This document shows positions 8,973 through 17,018 of a stretch of DNA of 64,000 nucleotides, piece after piece. The stretch is from Helicobacter saguini. Lineage in GTDB: Bacteria > Campylobacterota > Campylobacteria > Campylobacterales > Helicobacteraceae. The number at the start of each line of letters is the position of its first letter. The stretch's first letter is position 1. The stretch spans positions 124,001-188,000 of the forward strand of contig NZ_JRMP02000004.1 in the NCBI RefSeq assembly GCF_000762875.2, in the 5' to 3' direction. The position numbers and the translations under genes were made by a program. The notes under the pieces were generated by a model that did no database searches, was not told the origin of the DNA, and worked only from the letters and a program-made list of their open reading frames with translations.

Positions 8973-11900
8973 TTAAATCACATAATCATACCGCTCTTTC
9001 ACCCGCGCATACAAGTATTCTTTAAGTTGCAAAAACTCCTTGCTACGCTCAAACTCATCGCGATTTTGCCTATCCATATCAATGTTTAGAATCTCTATGA
9101 TATTAGATTCTATACTACTGCTTAGCGGCTTCATTATGAAAATGCGATTTGATAAATACAGGGCTTCCTCAATATCATGCGTTATGAAAAACACGCTACT
9201 TTTTAGCCTTTTATAAAGCAGCAGCACCAAATCTTGCATACTTCGCTTTGTAAATGCGTCAAGTGCGGCAAAAGGCTCATCCATAAGGATTAATTTGCTC
9301 TCACACGCTAGGACTTGGGCGAGATATGCGCGCGATTGCATTCCCCCGCTGCACTGATATGGATAGTTTTTTTCTTGCTCTTTTAAGCCGACCATTTTTA
9401 TATATTTTTGGGCGATTTCTTGTTGTTCTTTGGCGGATTTGTGTTTGAGTTTCGCGGAAAATGCGATATTTTTTGATAGTGTGAGCCACGGATAAAGCGT
9501 TGGGGTTTGAAACATTACGGAAATATCGGCATTTGGCTTATTATGGATTTTATTTTGGAAGAGCACTTCGCCGCTATTTGGCTTTAGAAATCCAGCTAAG
9601 ATTTTTAAAAGTGTGCTTTTACCGCAACCTGAATCGCCTATCACGCTTACAAATTCGTGTTCTTTTATATCAAAATTTATGTTTTTTAGAATCTGTTTTG
9701 TGTTTTTGTTTTTAGATTCTATGTTTTGAGCGTTTGTTTTGTTATTAGATTCTATGTTTTCGTTAGAATCTTTGCTTTCTTTTGTTTTGTTGTTAGATTC
9801 TATGCTTTTAGATTCTATGTTTCTTGCGTGGTTTTCGTCTCTTGATTCTATGGCGTTATTTTTGTGTTTTTTACGTTTAAAAATGTTAAATATAGAATCT
9901 TTTTTCGCAAAATCTTTAAAGGAAATTTCTATATTTTTTACTTCTAAAAGTGGCTTATTGTGGCTTTCTTTTGGCTTATATTCATCAAGCGGGATAGATT
10001 CTACATAATCAATTTGTGTGTTTTTATTAAAAGTAGGGTGGCGGGTGGGCGATAGGTTATTAGAATCTTGCGAATTAGATTCTATAGAACTATTTTGATT
10101 TATAGTTATAGATTCTGTAATCTCTAAATTTTGTAAATTAGATTCTTTATCAAAAACAGGGTGGTGGGTGGGCGATAGGATAGAATTTTTAGAATCTAAA
10201 GTTATAGATTCTGTAATCTCTAAATTTTGCAAATTAGATTCTATATTCTTAGAATCTTTAGAATCTTTTAAACTAGATTCTGTAACGATAATAGTCTCAC
10301 TAATTATATTAGAATCTTTCCGCCCCGATTGCGTATTCGCATAAATTCTTTTTTTGGTTTTCATTTTTGTAACTTTTTTAGAATCTAAATTATTAGATTC
10401 AATACTTTCTAATTTTTTAGAATCTTGTTGAACTTGGATTTTCGCCCTGTGAATCTGGCTTAAATTTTCAATGGGTGGGTAAGGGTGGGACATTGAATCT
10501 AAGGCAGATTCACAGGGCGAAAATCCTTTATAATTTAATATGTTAGATTCTACATTTTCTAATTTTATAGAATCTAAATTATCAATTTCAATACTTTCAT
10601 AGAATCTAGATTCTATATTTTCTAAGTTTTCTTTTAAATCTAGTTTTGTCATGTTGAGCGTAAGCGAAACATCTACGTTAATTTTCTTAGAATCCATATT
10701 TTTAGATTCTATGTTTTCTAAATCTCGTTTATGTTTTAAATGTTGGGTAGTGATATTCCCCCCTCCCTTGCGGAGGGGGGCTAGGGGGGTGGGTAAATGT
10801 GCGTTGTTTTTTATAGAATCTAAATTATCAATTTCAATACTTTTATAGAATCTAGATTCTGTATTTTTTGTCATATTGAGCGAAGCGAAATATCTACTTT
10901 TTTTATTGTTATTAAAATCTGTTAATTTTATAGAATCTAAATTCTGTGTTTTGGTAGAATCTTTGTCGTTAGATTCTATATTTTTATTATTTCTTATAAA
11001 TTCCACGTTTTTAGATTCTATAGAATCTAGTTTTCTAAAGTCGCTATTTTTCAATAAAATATTTTTAGATTCTACTTTTTCAATATCTTTGTTATTCAAC
11101 AAAACGTTTTTAGATTCTGTGGAATCTAATTTTCGTGTGTCGCTATTTTTCAATATATCGTTATGAGATTGATTTTTACACATTGCGCGTCGAAGACTCG
11201 CGAAGCGATAAACAAGTGCAAATCCCCCACCCCGCGCCCCCTTTGCAAAAAAAAGCAGCCGCTTTTTTGTCTTAAAGGGGGCGAGCCCCGCTAATCCGCT
11301 TTTTTGTTGAAAAGTGGAATCTCGCACTACTGCGAGATTTTTTCCACTTTTCAACACTGCAAAGCGGGCGGGCTCACAAGGTTGCGTGCTTCGCACGTCT
11401 CCATTGAATGTCAAGCTATCGCTTGACGTTTTTATTCGTTTGTTTTTAGAATCTAAATTCGCTTTTTTAGATTCTATCTTTTTTAAATTTTTAGAATCTA
11501 AAGCCACTTTTCTAGATTCTATGCTTTTTATAGAATCTTTACTATTGTCATTGCGAGAAAATTCGCAAGAATTTTCGTGGCAATCCACGTTTTTTATAGC
11601 TTTAGATTCTATATTTTCTAATTTTTCTTTAGAATCTAAATTATTTGTCATGTTGAGCGTAAGCGAAATATCTACGTCGCTTTTCTTAGAATCCACATTT
11701 TTAGAATCTAATTTTACAAAATTTTGCAAATTAGATTCTATAACTTTTTTAGAATCTAAATTACTAATTTCAATATTTTTGTAGAATCTAGATTCTATAT
11801 TTTCTAATTTTCCTTTATTTAGAATCTTAGATTCTATATTCCCTTTAGAATCCAAACCTAAAAAATTCCTAATTTCATAATTTTTTTCTTTAAAAATTAC

Positions 11901-11981
11901 ATTTCTAACATTACGATTTTTTTTAGAATCTAATTCTAAATTTTGTAATATGAAAGATTCTATATCACGCATTTTTTTCAT
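8973..11981 (-). CDS. ssuB: Sulfonate/nitrate-type ABC transporter ATPase with giant repeat-built N-terminal extension
   Basis: About the last 330 residues are a typical SsuB/TauB ATPase: [11 protein letters not shown], Walker [10 protein letters not shown] (near 782-790), Q-loop FQTPTLYPW, signature CSGGMQSR, Walker B LILMDEP and H-loop ITHD. A repeat-derived loop of about 65 residues separates the first two strands even inside this domain. In front lies an extension of roughly 670 residues made of DSK, IESK and LDSIE words plus in-frame REP-like palindromes (peptides [25 protein letters not shown]) and a GC-rich segment. Family members are about 250 residues long. ATG 11981 has GGAAAA upstream; a TTG at 11993 is also in frame. 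ssuA lies immediately upstream. Whether the extension is translated and kept is unknown. Confidence 0.8.
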   Translation of the reverse strand: MKKMRDIESFILQNLELDSKKNRNVRNVIFKEKNYEIRNFLGLDSKGNIESKILNKGKLENIESRFYKNIEISNLDSKKVIESNLQNFVKLDSKNVDSKKSDVDISLTLNMTNNLDSKEKLENIESKAIKNVDCHENSCEFSRNDNSKDSIKSIESRKVALDSKNLKKIESKKANLDSKNKRIKTSSDSLTFNGDVRSTQPCEPARFAVLKSGKNLAVVRDSTFQQKSGLAGLAPFKTKKRLLFFAKGARGGGFALVYRFASLRRAMCKNQSHNDILKNSDTRKLDSTESKNVLLNNKDIEKVESKNILLKNSDFRKLDSIESKNVEFIRNNKNIESNDKDSTKTQNLDSIKLTDFNNNKKSRYFASLNMTKNTESRFYKSIEIDNLDSIKNNAHLPTPLAPLRKGGGNITTQHLKHKRDLENIESKNMDSKKINVDVSLTLNMTKLDLKENLENIESRFYESIEIDNLDSIKLENVESNILNYKGFSPCESALDSMSHPYPPIENLSQIHRAKIQVQQDSKKLESIESNNLDSKKVTKMKTKKRIYANTQSGRKDSNIISETIIVTESSLKDSKDSKNIESNLQNLEITESITLDSKNSILSPTHHPVFDKESNLQNLEITESITINQNSSIESNSQDSNNLSPTRHPTFNKNTQIDYVESIPLDEYKPKESHNKPLLEVKNIEISFKDFAKKDSIFNIFKRKKHKNNAIESRDENHARNIESKSIESNNKTKESKDSNENIESNNKTNAQNIESKNKNTKQILKNINFDIKEHEFVSVIGDSGCGKSTLLKILAGFLKPNSGEVLFQNKIHNKPNADISVMFQTPTLYPWLTLSKNIAFSAKLKHKSAKEQQEIAQKYIKMVGLKEQEKNYPYQCSGGMQSRAYLAQVLACESKLILMDEPFAALDAFTKRSMQDLVLLLYKRLKSSVFFITHDIEEALYLSNRIFIMKPLSSSIESNIIEILNIDMDRQNRDEFERSKEFLQLKEYLYARVKERYDYVI
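10033..10057. repeat. REP-like element, GGGTGGYGGGTGGGCGATAGG family (in ssuB)
   Basis: G-rich 25-mer read in frame by ssuB as LSPTRHP. Sister copies lie at 10158-10180 (ssuB), 18757-18780 (carB) and 55431-55451 (serS); a diverged one lies at 13069-13089. Confidence 0.8.
10061..10084 (-). repeat. 24-bp dyad in ssuB extension
   Basis: TAGAATCT and AGATTCTA arms around spacer AATTCGCA on the coding strand; peptide IESNSQDSN. It sits directly beside the REP-like element at 10033-10057. Confidence 0.85.
10158..10180. repeat. REP-like element, GGGTGGTGGGTGGGCGATAGG (in ssuB)
   Basis: Second ssuB copy of the family at 10033-10057; encoded peptide LSPTHHP. Flanked on both sides by AGAWTCT words. 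Confidence 0.8.
10436..10526. repeat. Long inverted repeat, 22-bp perfect arms, inside ssuB
   Basis: Arms 10436-10457 and 10505-10526 are exact reverse complements (core TTCGCCCTGTGAATCTG). The 47-bp middle is G-rich (GGGTGGGTAAGGGTGGGA). The arms contain GAATC but not the usual T/A flanks. ssuB reads through the whole unit. Confidence 0.85.
10600..10615. repeat. 16-bp perfect palindrome TAGAATCTAGATTCTA in ssuB
   Basis: Two abutting AGAWTCT words without spacer; encodes ESRFY in ssuB. Also present at 13029-13044, 17003-17018 and 51950-51965. Confidence 0.85.
10648..10678. repeat. REP-like element, GTCATGTTGAGCGTAAGCGAAACATCTACG family
   Basis: Imperfect palindrome around GAGCG-TAAG-CGAA. 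Read by ssuB as [10 protein letters not shown]. Other copies at 10870-10897 and 11647-11678, all inside ssuB. Confidence 0.75.
10757..10795. repeat. G/C-rich hairpin element CCCCCCTCCCTTGCGGAGGGGGG in ssuB
   Basis: CCCTCC and GGAGGG arms around TTGC, followed by GGGGGGTGGGTAAAT. Read by ssuB as [14 protein letters not shown]. Only one copy seen here. Confidence 0.7.
10870..10897. repeat. REP-like element, CATATTGAGCGAAGCGAAATATCTAC (in ssuB)
   Basis: Shortened member of the 10648-10678 family with CGAAGCG in the loop. Read by ssuB as YFASLNMT. Confidence 0.7.
11178..11434. repeat. GC-rich nested-hairpin segment inside ssuB
   Basis: About 250 bases clearly richer in G+C than their surroundings and free of the usual AT-rich DSK words. 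Contains a hairpin with 20-bp arms starting GTTGAAAAGTGGAATC (11306-11355), GCGTGCTTCGCACG and GTCAAGCTATCGCTTGAC. The ssuB frame stays open through it. It looks like inserted foreign or composite repeat DNA; no known IS ends were recognised. Confidence 0.65.
11547..11589. repeat. REP-like element, TCATTGCGAG...CAATCCACG family (in ssuB)
   Basis: Contains the perfect inverted repeat GAAAATTC-GCAA-GAATTTTC between TCATTGCGA and GGCAATCCACG. Read by ssuB as [14 protein letters not shown]. Related to 488-518. Confidence 0.75.
11647..11678. repeat. REP-like element, GTCATGTTGAGCGTAAGCGAAATATCTACG (in ssuB)
   Basis: Third copy of the 10648-10678 family. Read by ssuB as [10 protein letters not shown]. 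Confidence 0.75.
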
Positions 11982-11996
11982 TATTTTTTCCAACTT

Positions 11997-12965
11997 TTAA
12001 TATATTATAAAGTCTTTGAAACTATCTACCGGTGGGAGTTTCCTTAACAATTTTTGCTCTTTTAAAAACTCTGCTACACTATATAAATTCTTATAAAACT
12101 CGCCCTTTTTATCCTTCGTGCCAAGCAGTCTAGATTCTGCATTATCCTTAACGCTCAAAGGCTTTGCAATGCGCTCACTTAGCTGCAAGCTCGCATCACT
12201 TAAAGGAATGCTAAAAAACTTAGAAATGCTCTCCGCCGCACCCTTTGGGTCACTCAAGCGAAACTCATAAGCCCTATCTAACGCCCTTTTATACGCCTCA
12301 ATCACTTTAGAATTAGCCCCCGCAAACTCTTTTCTAACCGCCAACACATCCGCCAAAATCACGCCCTTATCCGCCAAATCCTTGTCGCTAAACAAAAATT
12401 CCTTATTTTTAAGGCTCGATAATGTAAGCTCCCAAATGAAAGCCAAATCCACATCGCCCCTATCCCACGCCGCAAGAATATTTCCCGCAGGAATATCGAT
12501 AATGCTAACTTCTTTAGGCGAAATGTTATTGATTTTCAAAGTTTGCAGCAGGGCATAATGCGCAGAAGTCCCAAAAGGCACAGCGATTTTTTTACCCTTA
12601 ATTTCAGCGATATTTTTAAATTTGCCCTTGCGACCAACTAACCCTTCGGTTTCTTGTGCGATAAAATCAAGATAGACAATGCCGGTATTTAGCCCATTTA
12701 CCGCGCCAATCACAAAGGGCGTTGTGCCAAGAAAGCCAAAATCAATGCTTTTACTAGCAAAAGCGGCGTTCATATCCTTGCCACTATCAAAATTTAGCAC
12801 CTTAAAAGTTACGCCAATTTTGTCAAACTCTTCTTTTAAAAAGCCCTTTGCAATCGCCAAAGAGTTGTTGCTAACGATGTTTTGATTGCCCACTTTTACT
12901 TCTAACGCGTTTAGATTCCATATTGTGCCTATTATTAAGGCAAAAAATAAAATTACCTTTTTCAT
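11997..12965 (-). CDS. ssuA: ABC transporter substrate-binding protein, sulfonate/taurine type
   Basis: 322 residues. Residues 1-20 are a signal peptide (MKKVILFFALIIGT...LNA), followed by a type 2 periplasmic-binding fold: VKVGNQNIVSNNSLAIAKGFL, FLGTTPFVIGAVNG, GKKIAVPFGTSAHYALLQTL, DLAFIWE. It should deliver an alkanesulfonate or similar ligand to the ssuB transporter. Start ATG 12965 has AAAGGAAAAGTT upstream. The gene is free of large DSK inserts. The permease expected beside it is absent. Confidence 0.88.
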   Translation of the reverse strand: MKKVILFFALIIGTIWNLNALEVKVGNQNIVSNNSLAIAKGFLKEEFDKIGVTFKVLNFDSGKDMNAAFASKSIDFGFLGTTPFVIGAVNGLNTGIVYLDFIAQETEGLVGRKGKFKNIAEIKGKKIAVPFGTSAHYALLQTLKINNISPKEVSIIDIPAGNILAAWDRGDVDLAFIWELTLSSLKNKEFLFSDKDLADKGVILADVLAVRKEFAGANSKVIEAYKRALDRAYEFRLSDPKGAAESISKFFSIPLSDASLQLSERIAKPLSVKDNAESRLLGTKDKKGEFYKNLYSVAEFLKEQKLLRKLPPVDSFKDFIIY

Positions 12966-13028
12966 AACTTTTCCTTTAAAAAATAACTATTCTAACTTTA
13001 CGAACTTTTATCCATTTTAAATTCTTTA

Positions 13029-13044
13029 TAGAATCTAGATTCTA
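13029..13044. repeat. 16-bp perfect palindrome TAGAATCTAGATTCTA, intergenic
   Basis: Intergenic copy of the abutting AGAWTCT pair, upstream of ssuA. Confidence 0.85.
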
Positions 13045-13166
13045 TAAATTTTCATTATTCTACAAAAAGGGCGGTGGGGGGCGACTAGGCTATAAAATAA
13101 TCTATTTGCTCCACCAACCATTTAAAATAAATACCTTTATAGAATCTAGTTTCCAAACCTTAATGC

Positions 13167-13256
13167 TTACCACCACCATTTTTTGCAAGTGGATTCTAAA
13201 AAACTTAAAATAAACAACTCTGCCAAACCAAAAATCACAAAAATTCTAAATTTCGT
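13167..13256 (-). pseudogene. Possible relic of a TonB-receptor-like gene start
   Basis: Thirty open codons begin ACG AAA TTT AGA, where the receptor at 832 begins ATG AAA TTT AGT; AGTTAYGAAATTTAG matches across the start except for the ATG to ACG change. The peptide is hydrophobic like a signal sequence (KFRIFVIFG) and ends in three Trp codons and a stop. Short and degenerate, so very tentative. Confidence 0.2.
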
Positions 13257-13452
13257 AACTTTTAAAAAATACAATATATAAACTTTAACACTTTATAATC
13301 TATAAATTATATTTTATGTAATTCTATAATTTTATTCATTAATAGTCAATACTTTTTTAGCATTTTTAGACAAAAATGAAAAAAACAATATCTTACTTAT
13401 TCGTATTGCTAATATTTATAGAATAATCAATAAAATTTATTTTGTGGTTAAT

Positions 13453-14472
13453 CTACACCAACGCAAAGACTTTCTTAGCGATGTATTCTAGCTCTTCTTT
13501 CATATTTGCACATTGAATTATTAGTAGGTTTAAGCCCGCTTTTTCATAAGCTCGTATTTTTTCAGCCACGCTCTCTGGTGTGCCAACTAGCCGCGGACGC
13601 AATCCACGATTTGAGACGCTATACTCCTCTTTGCTAATTTCCACATTCAAATTCGAATTATGCGTAAAATCCTTGTAAGAATTTTCATACGCCTTAAAAT
13701 CCTTAATCGTAGTAATGCGTTTTAGCTCATCTTGCGCCTCTTTTTCCGTGTCACGCACTATCATATACACAGCCATTCCATAGCCTAGAAAGTCGCCCTT
13801 ACCCGCTTTAGCACGGCGTTCTTTCATATCCTTTATCTTAGATTCTATCTCTTGCAGTGTGCCGCCGTGCATCAAGTATTTATCAGCAAAGTGCGTAATA
13901 GCATTGCGACCGATTTCGCTCTCACCGCCCGCATACACAAGGGGAATCTTTGCAGGTTTAGGCTCATTATAGGAGTTTTTAAACTCAAAATATTTACCCT
14001 TGTGATTAAAGGGCGTATCACGCCAAAACCCACGCAAAACATCGGTATATTCGCTAGTTAGCGTATATCTATCATCGTGTCCATCGAATTTTATGCCATA
14101 TTGACGCGCCTCCTCTTCCCACCACGCTGAGACCATATTTATGCTAAAGCGGTAGTTTGAGATTTCGGCAATCGTGGCGATTTGCTTTGCGGTTAGGGCT
14201 ACTTCGTGGTATTGCGGACGGAGCGCGGCTAGAATCTCGATTTTACTTGTCACCGCAGCCAAGCCATTAGCAATAGCCCACGCATCAAGGGCTGGCGCAC
14301 TCTCACCCTTAATATCATTAAGGTAAAGCTCAGGCACAAGCGTTAGTGCATATCCTAGGCTCTCAGCCTTTAGTGCTAAATCACGGCAATACTCCCAGCT
14401 ACATTCCGTGCTATCATTATCGACATTTCTAAGCCAGCTACCAAACACAGGCGTCCAATATCCAAACTGCAT
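13453..14472 (-). CDS. LLM-class FMNH2-dependent monooxygenase (SsuD/SfnG-like)
   Basis: 339 residues with the luciferase-like TIM-barrel pattern: MQFGYWTPVFGSWLRNV, EILAALRPQYHEVALTAKQIATIAEIS, INMVSAWWEEEARQYG, the flavin-loop region FKNSYNEPKPAKIPLVYAGGES and RLVGTPESVAEKIRAYEKAG. Only distantly like the SsuD at 7777-8904, so probably a different organosulfur substrate (for example an alkyl sulfone or sulfonate). It shares strand and neighbourhood with ssuA-B-D but is separated from ssuA by 487 bases, so it likely has its own promoter. ATG 14472 follows AAAGGAGCAAAT. Confidence 0.82.
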   Translation of the reverse strand: MQFGYWTPVFGSWLRNVDNDSTECSWEYCRDLALKAESLGYALTLVPELYLNDIKGESAPALDAWAIANGLAAVTSKIEILAALRPQYHEVALTAKQIATIAEISNYRFSINMVSAWWEEEARQYGIKFDGHDDRYTLTSEYTDVLRGFWRDTPFNHKGKYFEFKNSYNEPKPAKIPLVYAGGESEIGRNAITHFADKYLMHGGTLQEIESKIKDMKERRAKAGKGDFLGYGMAVYMIVRDTEKEAQDELKRITTIKDFKAYENSYKDFTHNSNLNVEISKEEYSVSNRGLRPRLVGTPESVAEKIRAYEKAGLNLLIIQCANMKEELEYIAKKVFALV

Positions 14473-14652
14473 ATTTGCTCCTTTGGTGAAATTATGGAAT
14501 CATACAATAAAGTTTATGGATTTTTGGGTAGTTGATAAACATTTAAATATAATTAATTTTCAAAATTTTAATGAATTTAACATAAAAAACAAAAAAATTA
14601 ACAAAACTTTGGTAAAAATTTATCTATTTTATTAAGAATTAAGTAGAATTTG

Positions 14653-14660
14653 TATAAAAT
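14653..14660 (+). promoter_or_regulatory. Candidate -10 element for the 14719 gene
   Basis: TATAAAAT lies about 60 bases before the start codon in the divergent 246-base gap. No experimental or comparative support. Confidence 0.3.
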
Positions 14661-14718
14661 AATAGTTTAACTATTCTTTTAGGATAATTTTACATAATTT
14701 AGCAGAAAGGGATATTGT

Positions 14719-15912
14719 ATGGTAGAGGTTTTTAAGAATAAGACATTTAGTCTCAATAATGGTTTTAAGGGTTTAAAATCTTTTGTTGGCATGGTTTTAG
14801 TGAGTGGTATTGTGTTTTCGCCACTTAGTGCTGGTGATTTTGAAGATGAAGTGAGAGAAGAGGCTAGTAATATTAGAATTCAATATATGAAACCAGCCGA
14901 CTTTTATATTCGCACTAGTATTAACAACATATTTGATGATACGAGTGATTTTGAGTGTGTCGGTAGTACGCGTGCGGCGGAATGTAGAGTAGATAGATAT
15001 GAGGCAGGTGACATTATCTTGAGTAAATTTAGATATACAGTTGATTATCAAGATTCTAGAGTAATTGATAGAGTAAGTGGCAATCTTAGTTACAATCGTA
15101 CAGATGATTTGGTGGTATTTTTACCTACGAAATTTGTATGTGCTGATTTTACACAGGTATATGGGAACGCAGATGATGGTAATGGCGTGGTAAATGAGCA
15201 GTTTAATTGTGATATTAAAGGGCAGTACTATGATGTAAATTTTAGAATCCGTTCATCGTCTAGCTCTCCTTTGTTTAAGGGGCAAAATGCTATGAGTTTA
15301 TTAGTTGGTAGCACTCAGTTTTTTAATAGGCTCTCTGCTATTGCTAACGTTAATGACAAGGAAGCGTTTAGCGAAGAGATTGATAGGCTTACAAAAATAC
15401 TTAATAAGGTAAATACAAATATTTATGGTGTGGAAATTTCTATAAAAAAACCAAATTTACCACAAAAAGTATATGAATATCTATTCGCGGATATGCTATA
15501 TGCTGATGATGAGTTAAGCGATATGGAAGGCAAAAGGTATAACCAATTATCAAAGACTTTATACAACACAGGTGTAGGCTATATATATGGTAGTGCTATG
15601 GGTTATGTGCTTGGTAATGATAGCATCAATTCTCGTACTAAAGAAGGATTGCTAAGTGCATTAACTGCACTTAGAGATTCTGCAATGTTAGATTCTAATG
15701 TCAGTAGAGTGACAATTAAACTAACAAACCGCACCAAAGAAGGTTTTAATGCAGGTAAAGTCTTTAAAACTTCTACTAAAAAACTAGAGCAATTTAAAAA
15801 TGCAGAAATTAAGAAAGAAAATGCTGGAAAAGCAATCAATGTATTTGATGGTGATTTCTTAAATAGATATACGATTGAAGTTGGTATATATAGATTAAAA
15901 GATAAAATTTAG
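14719..15912 (+). CDS. Secreted/periplasmic protein of unknown function
   Basis: I do not recognise the family. The 397-residue product begins with a positively charged stretch and a hydrophobic segment near residues 25-40 ending PLSAG, consistent with a long signal peptide. The mature part has four cysteines in two pairs (FECVGS/AECRVD and FVCADF/FNCDI) that could form disulfides, and no membrane helix. The start follows AAGGGATATTGT. It stands alone between a divergent flavin monooxygenase and fmt. The body is almost free of AGAWTCT words, suggesting a constrained fold. Confidence 0.65.
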   Translation: MVEVFKNKTFSLNNGFKGLKSFVGMVLVSGIVFSPLSAGDFEDEVREEASNIRIQYMKPADFYIRTSINNIFDDTSDFECVGSTRAAECRVDRYEAGDIILSKFRYTVDYQDSRVIDRVSGNLSYNRTDDLVVFLPTKFVCADFTQVYGNADDGNGVVNEQFNCDIKGQYYDVNFRIRSSSSSPLFKGQNAMSLLVGSTQFFNRLSAIANVNDKEAFSEEIDRLTKILNKVNTNIYGVEISIKKPNLPQKVYEYLFADMLYADDELSDMEGKRYNQLSKTLYNTGVGYIYGSAMGYVLGNDSINSRTKEGLLSALTALRDSAMLDSNVSRVTIKLTNRTKEGFNAGKVFKTSTKKLEQFKNAEIKKENAGKAINVFDGDFLNRYTIEVGIYRLKDKI

Positions 15913-15941
15913 GTATTGTGGTTTGTTGAATGTAGGTGCTT

Positions 15942-17012
15942 ATGAATAAAAAAAATATCGTATTTATGGGCACTCCGCAATTTGCCGCAGATATTTTGCA
16001 AGGCTTAGTTGCAACGCAAAAATATAATTTTTTAGGCGTGATAACCCAAATTGACAAGCCCTTTGGTAGAAAAAAGATTTTCAAATCTCCAGAGGTAAAA
16101 GATGTCGCTTTGAGATTGAATCTGCCTTGCTTTCAGCCAAAAAAAAGTAGTGATATTTTTGAGATTTTGCAAAGTATAGAATCTGGTTTGAAAGATTCTA
16201 TAGAATCTAAGGTGCAAAATCACGCAAAAGATTCTAAAGATTCTATAGAATCTAGTTTGCAAGATTCTAAAGTTACAGAATCTAAAACTTTCCCACCTAA
16301 TAAATTCCAAAAAATTGATTACATTATCGTTGTAGCTTATGGTAAGATTTTGAAAGAAAATGTTATAAACAATTATTTTTGTATAAATTTGCATGGCTCA
16401 CTTTTGCCCTATTTTCGTGGCGCTTCCCCTTTGCAAAGTAGCATTATAAATGATTACGCACACTTTGGCTTAAGCGTTATTAAGATGGATTGCGGCTTAG
16501 ATAGTGGCGATATTTTGGGCATTTGCAAGATTGCAAAAGAAAAAATTGAAAATAAAACATTAGATAAAATCTATGAAATTTTAACGCCTTTTAGCATAAA
16601 TCTTTTAGAATCTACTTTAGAAAAACTTAGCCAAAACGCCATCACACCGATAAAACAAGACAACACCAAAGCTACATTTTGTCAAAAATTTAGCAAGGCA
16701 GACGCATTTTTAGACTTAGTAGATTCTAAAAAATGCTACTTGCGATATTTAGCCTTAAGCTATATCGGCGTGTGGATTTATCATAATAATGAAATTTTGA
16801 AGATTAATACCATTCTAGGTTATGAAAATACTAACTTTGAAGCTAAAAAAGGCTGTATTTTAGAAGTTAAGAAAGATAGAATCTTGCTAGCCTGTGAAAG
16901 TGGCGGATTGTGGATAGAATCTGTCACCCCACAAAATAAATCTAAAATGAATATCACAAGTTTCCTTCAAAGCAAAAAATTAAAACAAAATGATGTGATT
17001 TTTAGAATCTAG
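15942..17012 (+). CDS. fmt: Methionyl-tRNA formyltransferase
   Basis: Formylates initiator Met-tRNA using 10-formyl-THF. ATG 15942 begins MNKKNIVFMGTPQFAADIL; a GTG six bases earlier is also in frame but unneeded. The catalytic region is NLHGSLLPYFRGASPLQSSI with downstream SGDILG, and a C-terminal anticodon-side domain is present. At 356 residues it is about 40-50 longer than usual: a DSK/IES insert (residues about 73-117, SIESGLKDSIESKV and more) lies just before DYIIVVAYGKIL. The stop codon TAG is part of the palindrome at 17003-17018. Confidence 0.93.
   Translation: MNKKNIVFMGTPQFAADILQGLVATQKYNFLGVITQIDKPFGRKKIFKSPEVKDVALRLNLPCFQPKKSSDIFEILQSIESGLKDSIESKVQNHAKDSKDSIESSLQDSKVTESKTFPPNKFQKIDYIIVVAYGKILKENVINNYFCINLHGSLLPYFRGASPLQSSIINDYAHFGLSVIKMDCGLDSGDILGICKIAKEKIENKTLDKIYEILTPFSINLLESTLEKLSQNAITPIKQDNTKATFCQKFSKADAFLDLVDSKKCYLRYLALSYIGVWIYHNNEILKINTILGYENTNFEAKKGCILEVKKDRILLACESGGLWIESVTPQNKSKMNITSFLQSKKLKQNDVIFRI
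16246..16269 (+). repeat. 24-bp dyad in fmt insert
   Basis: TAGAATCT and AGATTCTA arms around spacer AGTTTGCA; peptide IESSLQDSK. Confidence 0.85.
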
Positions 17013-17018
17013 ATTCTA
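17003..17018. repeat. 16-bp palindrome TAGAATCTAGATTCTA forming both stop codons of fmt and carB
   Basis: The plus-strand TAG at 17010-17012 ends fmt and the minus-strand TAG at 17018-17016 ends carB, so one perfect palindrome terminates translation of two convergent genes. Confidence 0.9.

Larger units (their letters stand above)
12966..13452. other. 487-base intergenic region with repeats and a possible gene relic
   Basis: No intact gene. Holds the palindrome TAGAATCTAGATTCTA at 13029-13044, a diverged G-rich REP-like copy at 13069-13089 (GGGCGGTGGGGGGCGACTAGG), further AGAWTCT words and a 30-codon minus-strand frame at 13167-13256 resembling the start of the TonB receptor. The rest is AT-rich; a promoter for ssuA is expected but not identified. 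Confidence 0.5.

Noticed and set aside
9739-11784. Several plus-strand open frames opposite ssuB (proteins rich in LDSI, FLESK)
   Set aside because: They are antisense shadows: the self-complementary AGAWTCT word gives open frames on both strands. None has a ribosome site plus recognisable domain.
9000-12000. CRISPR-like appearance of dense short repeats
   Set aside because: Repeat units are 7-25 bp, vary in orientation and have no regular unique spacers; they are read through as protein. No cas genes are in the window.
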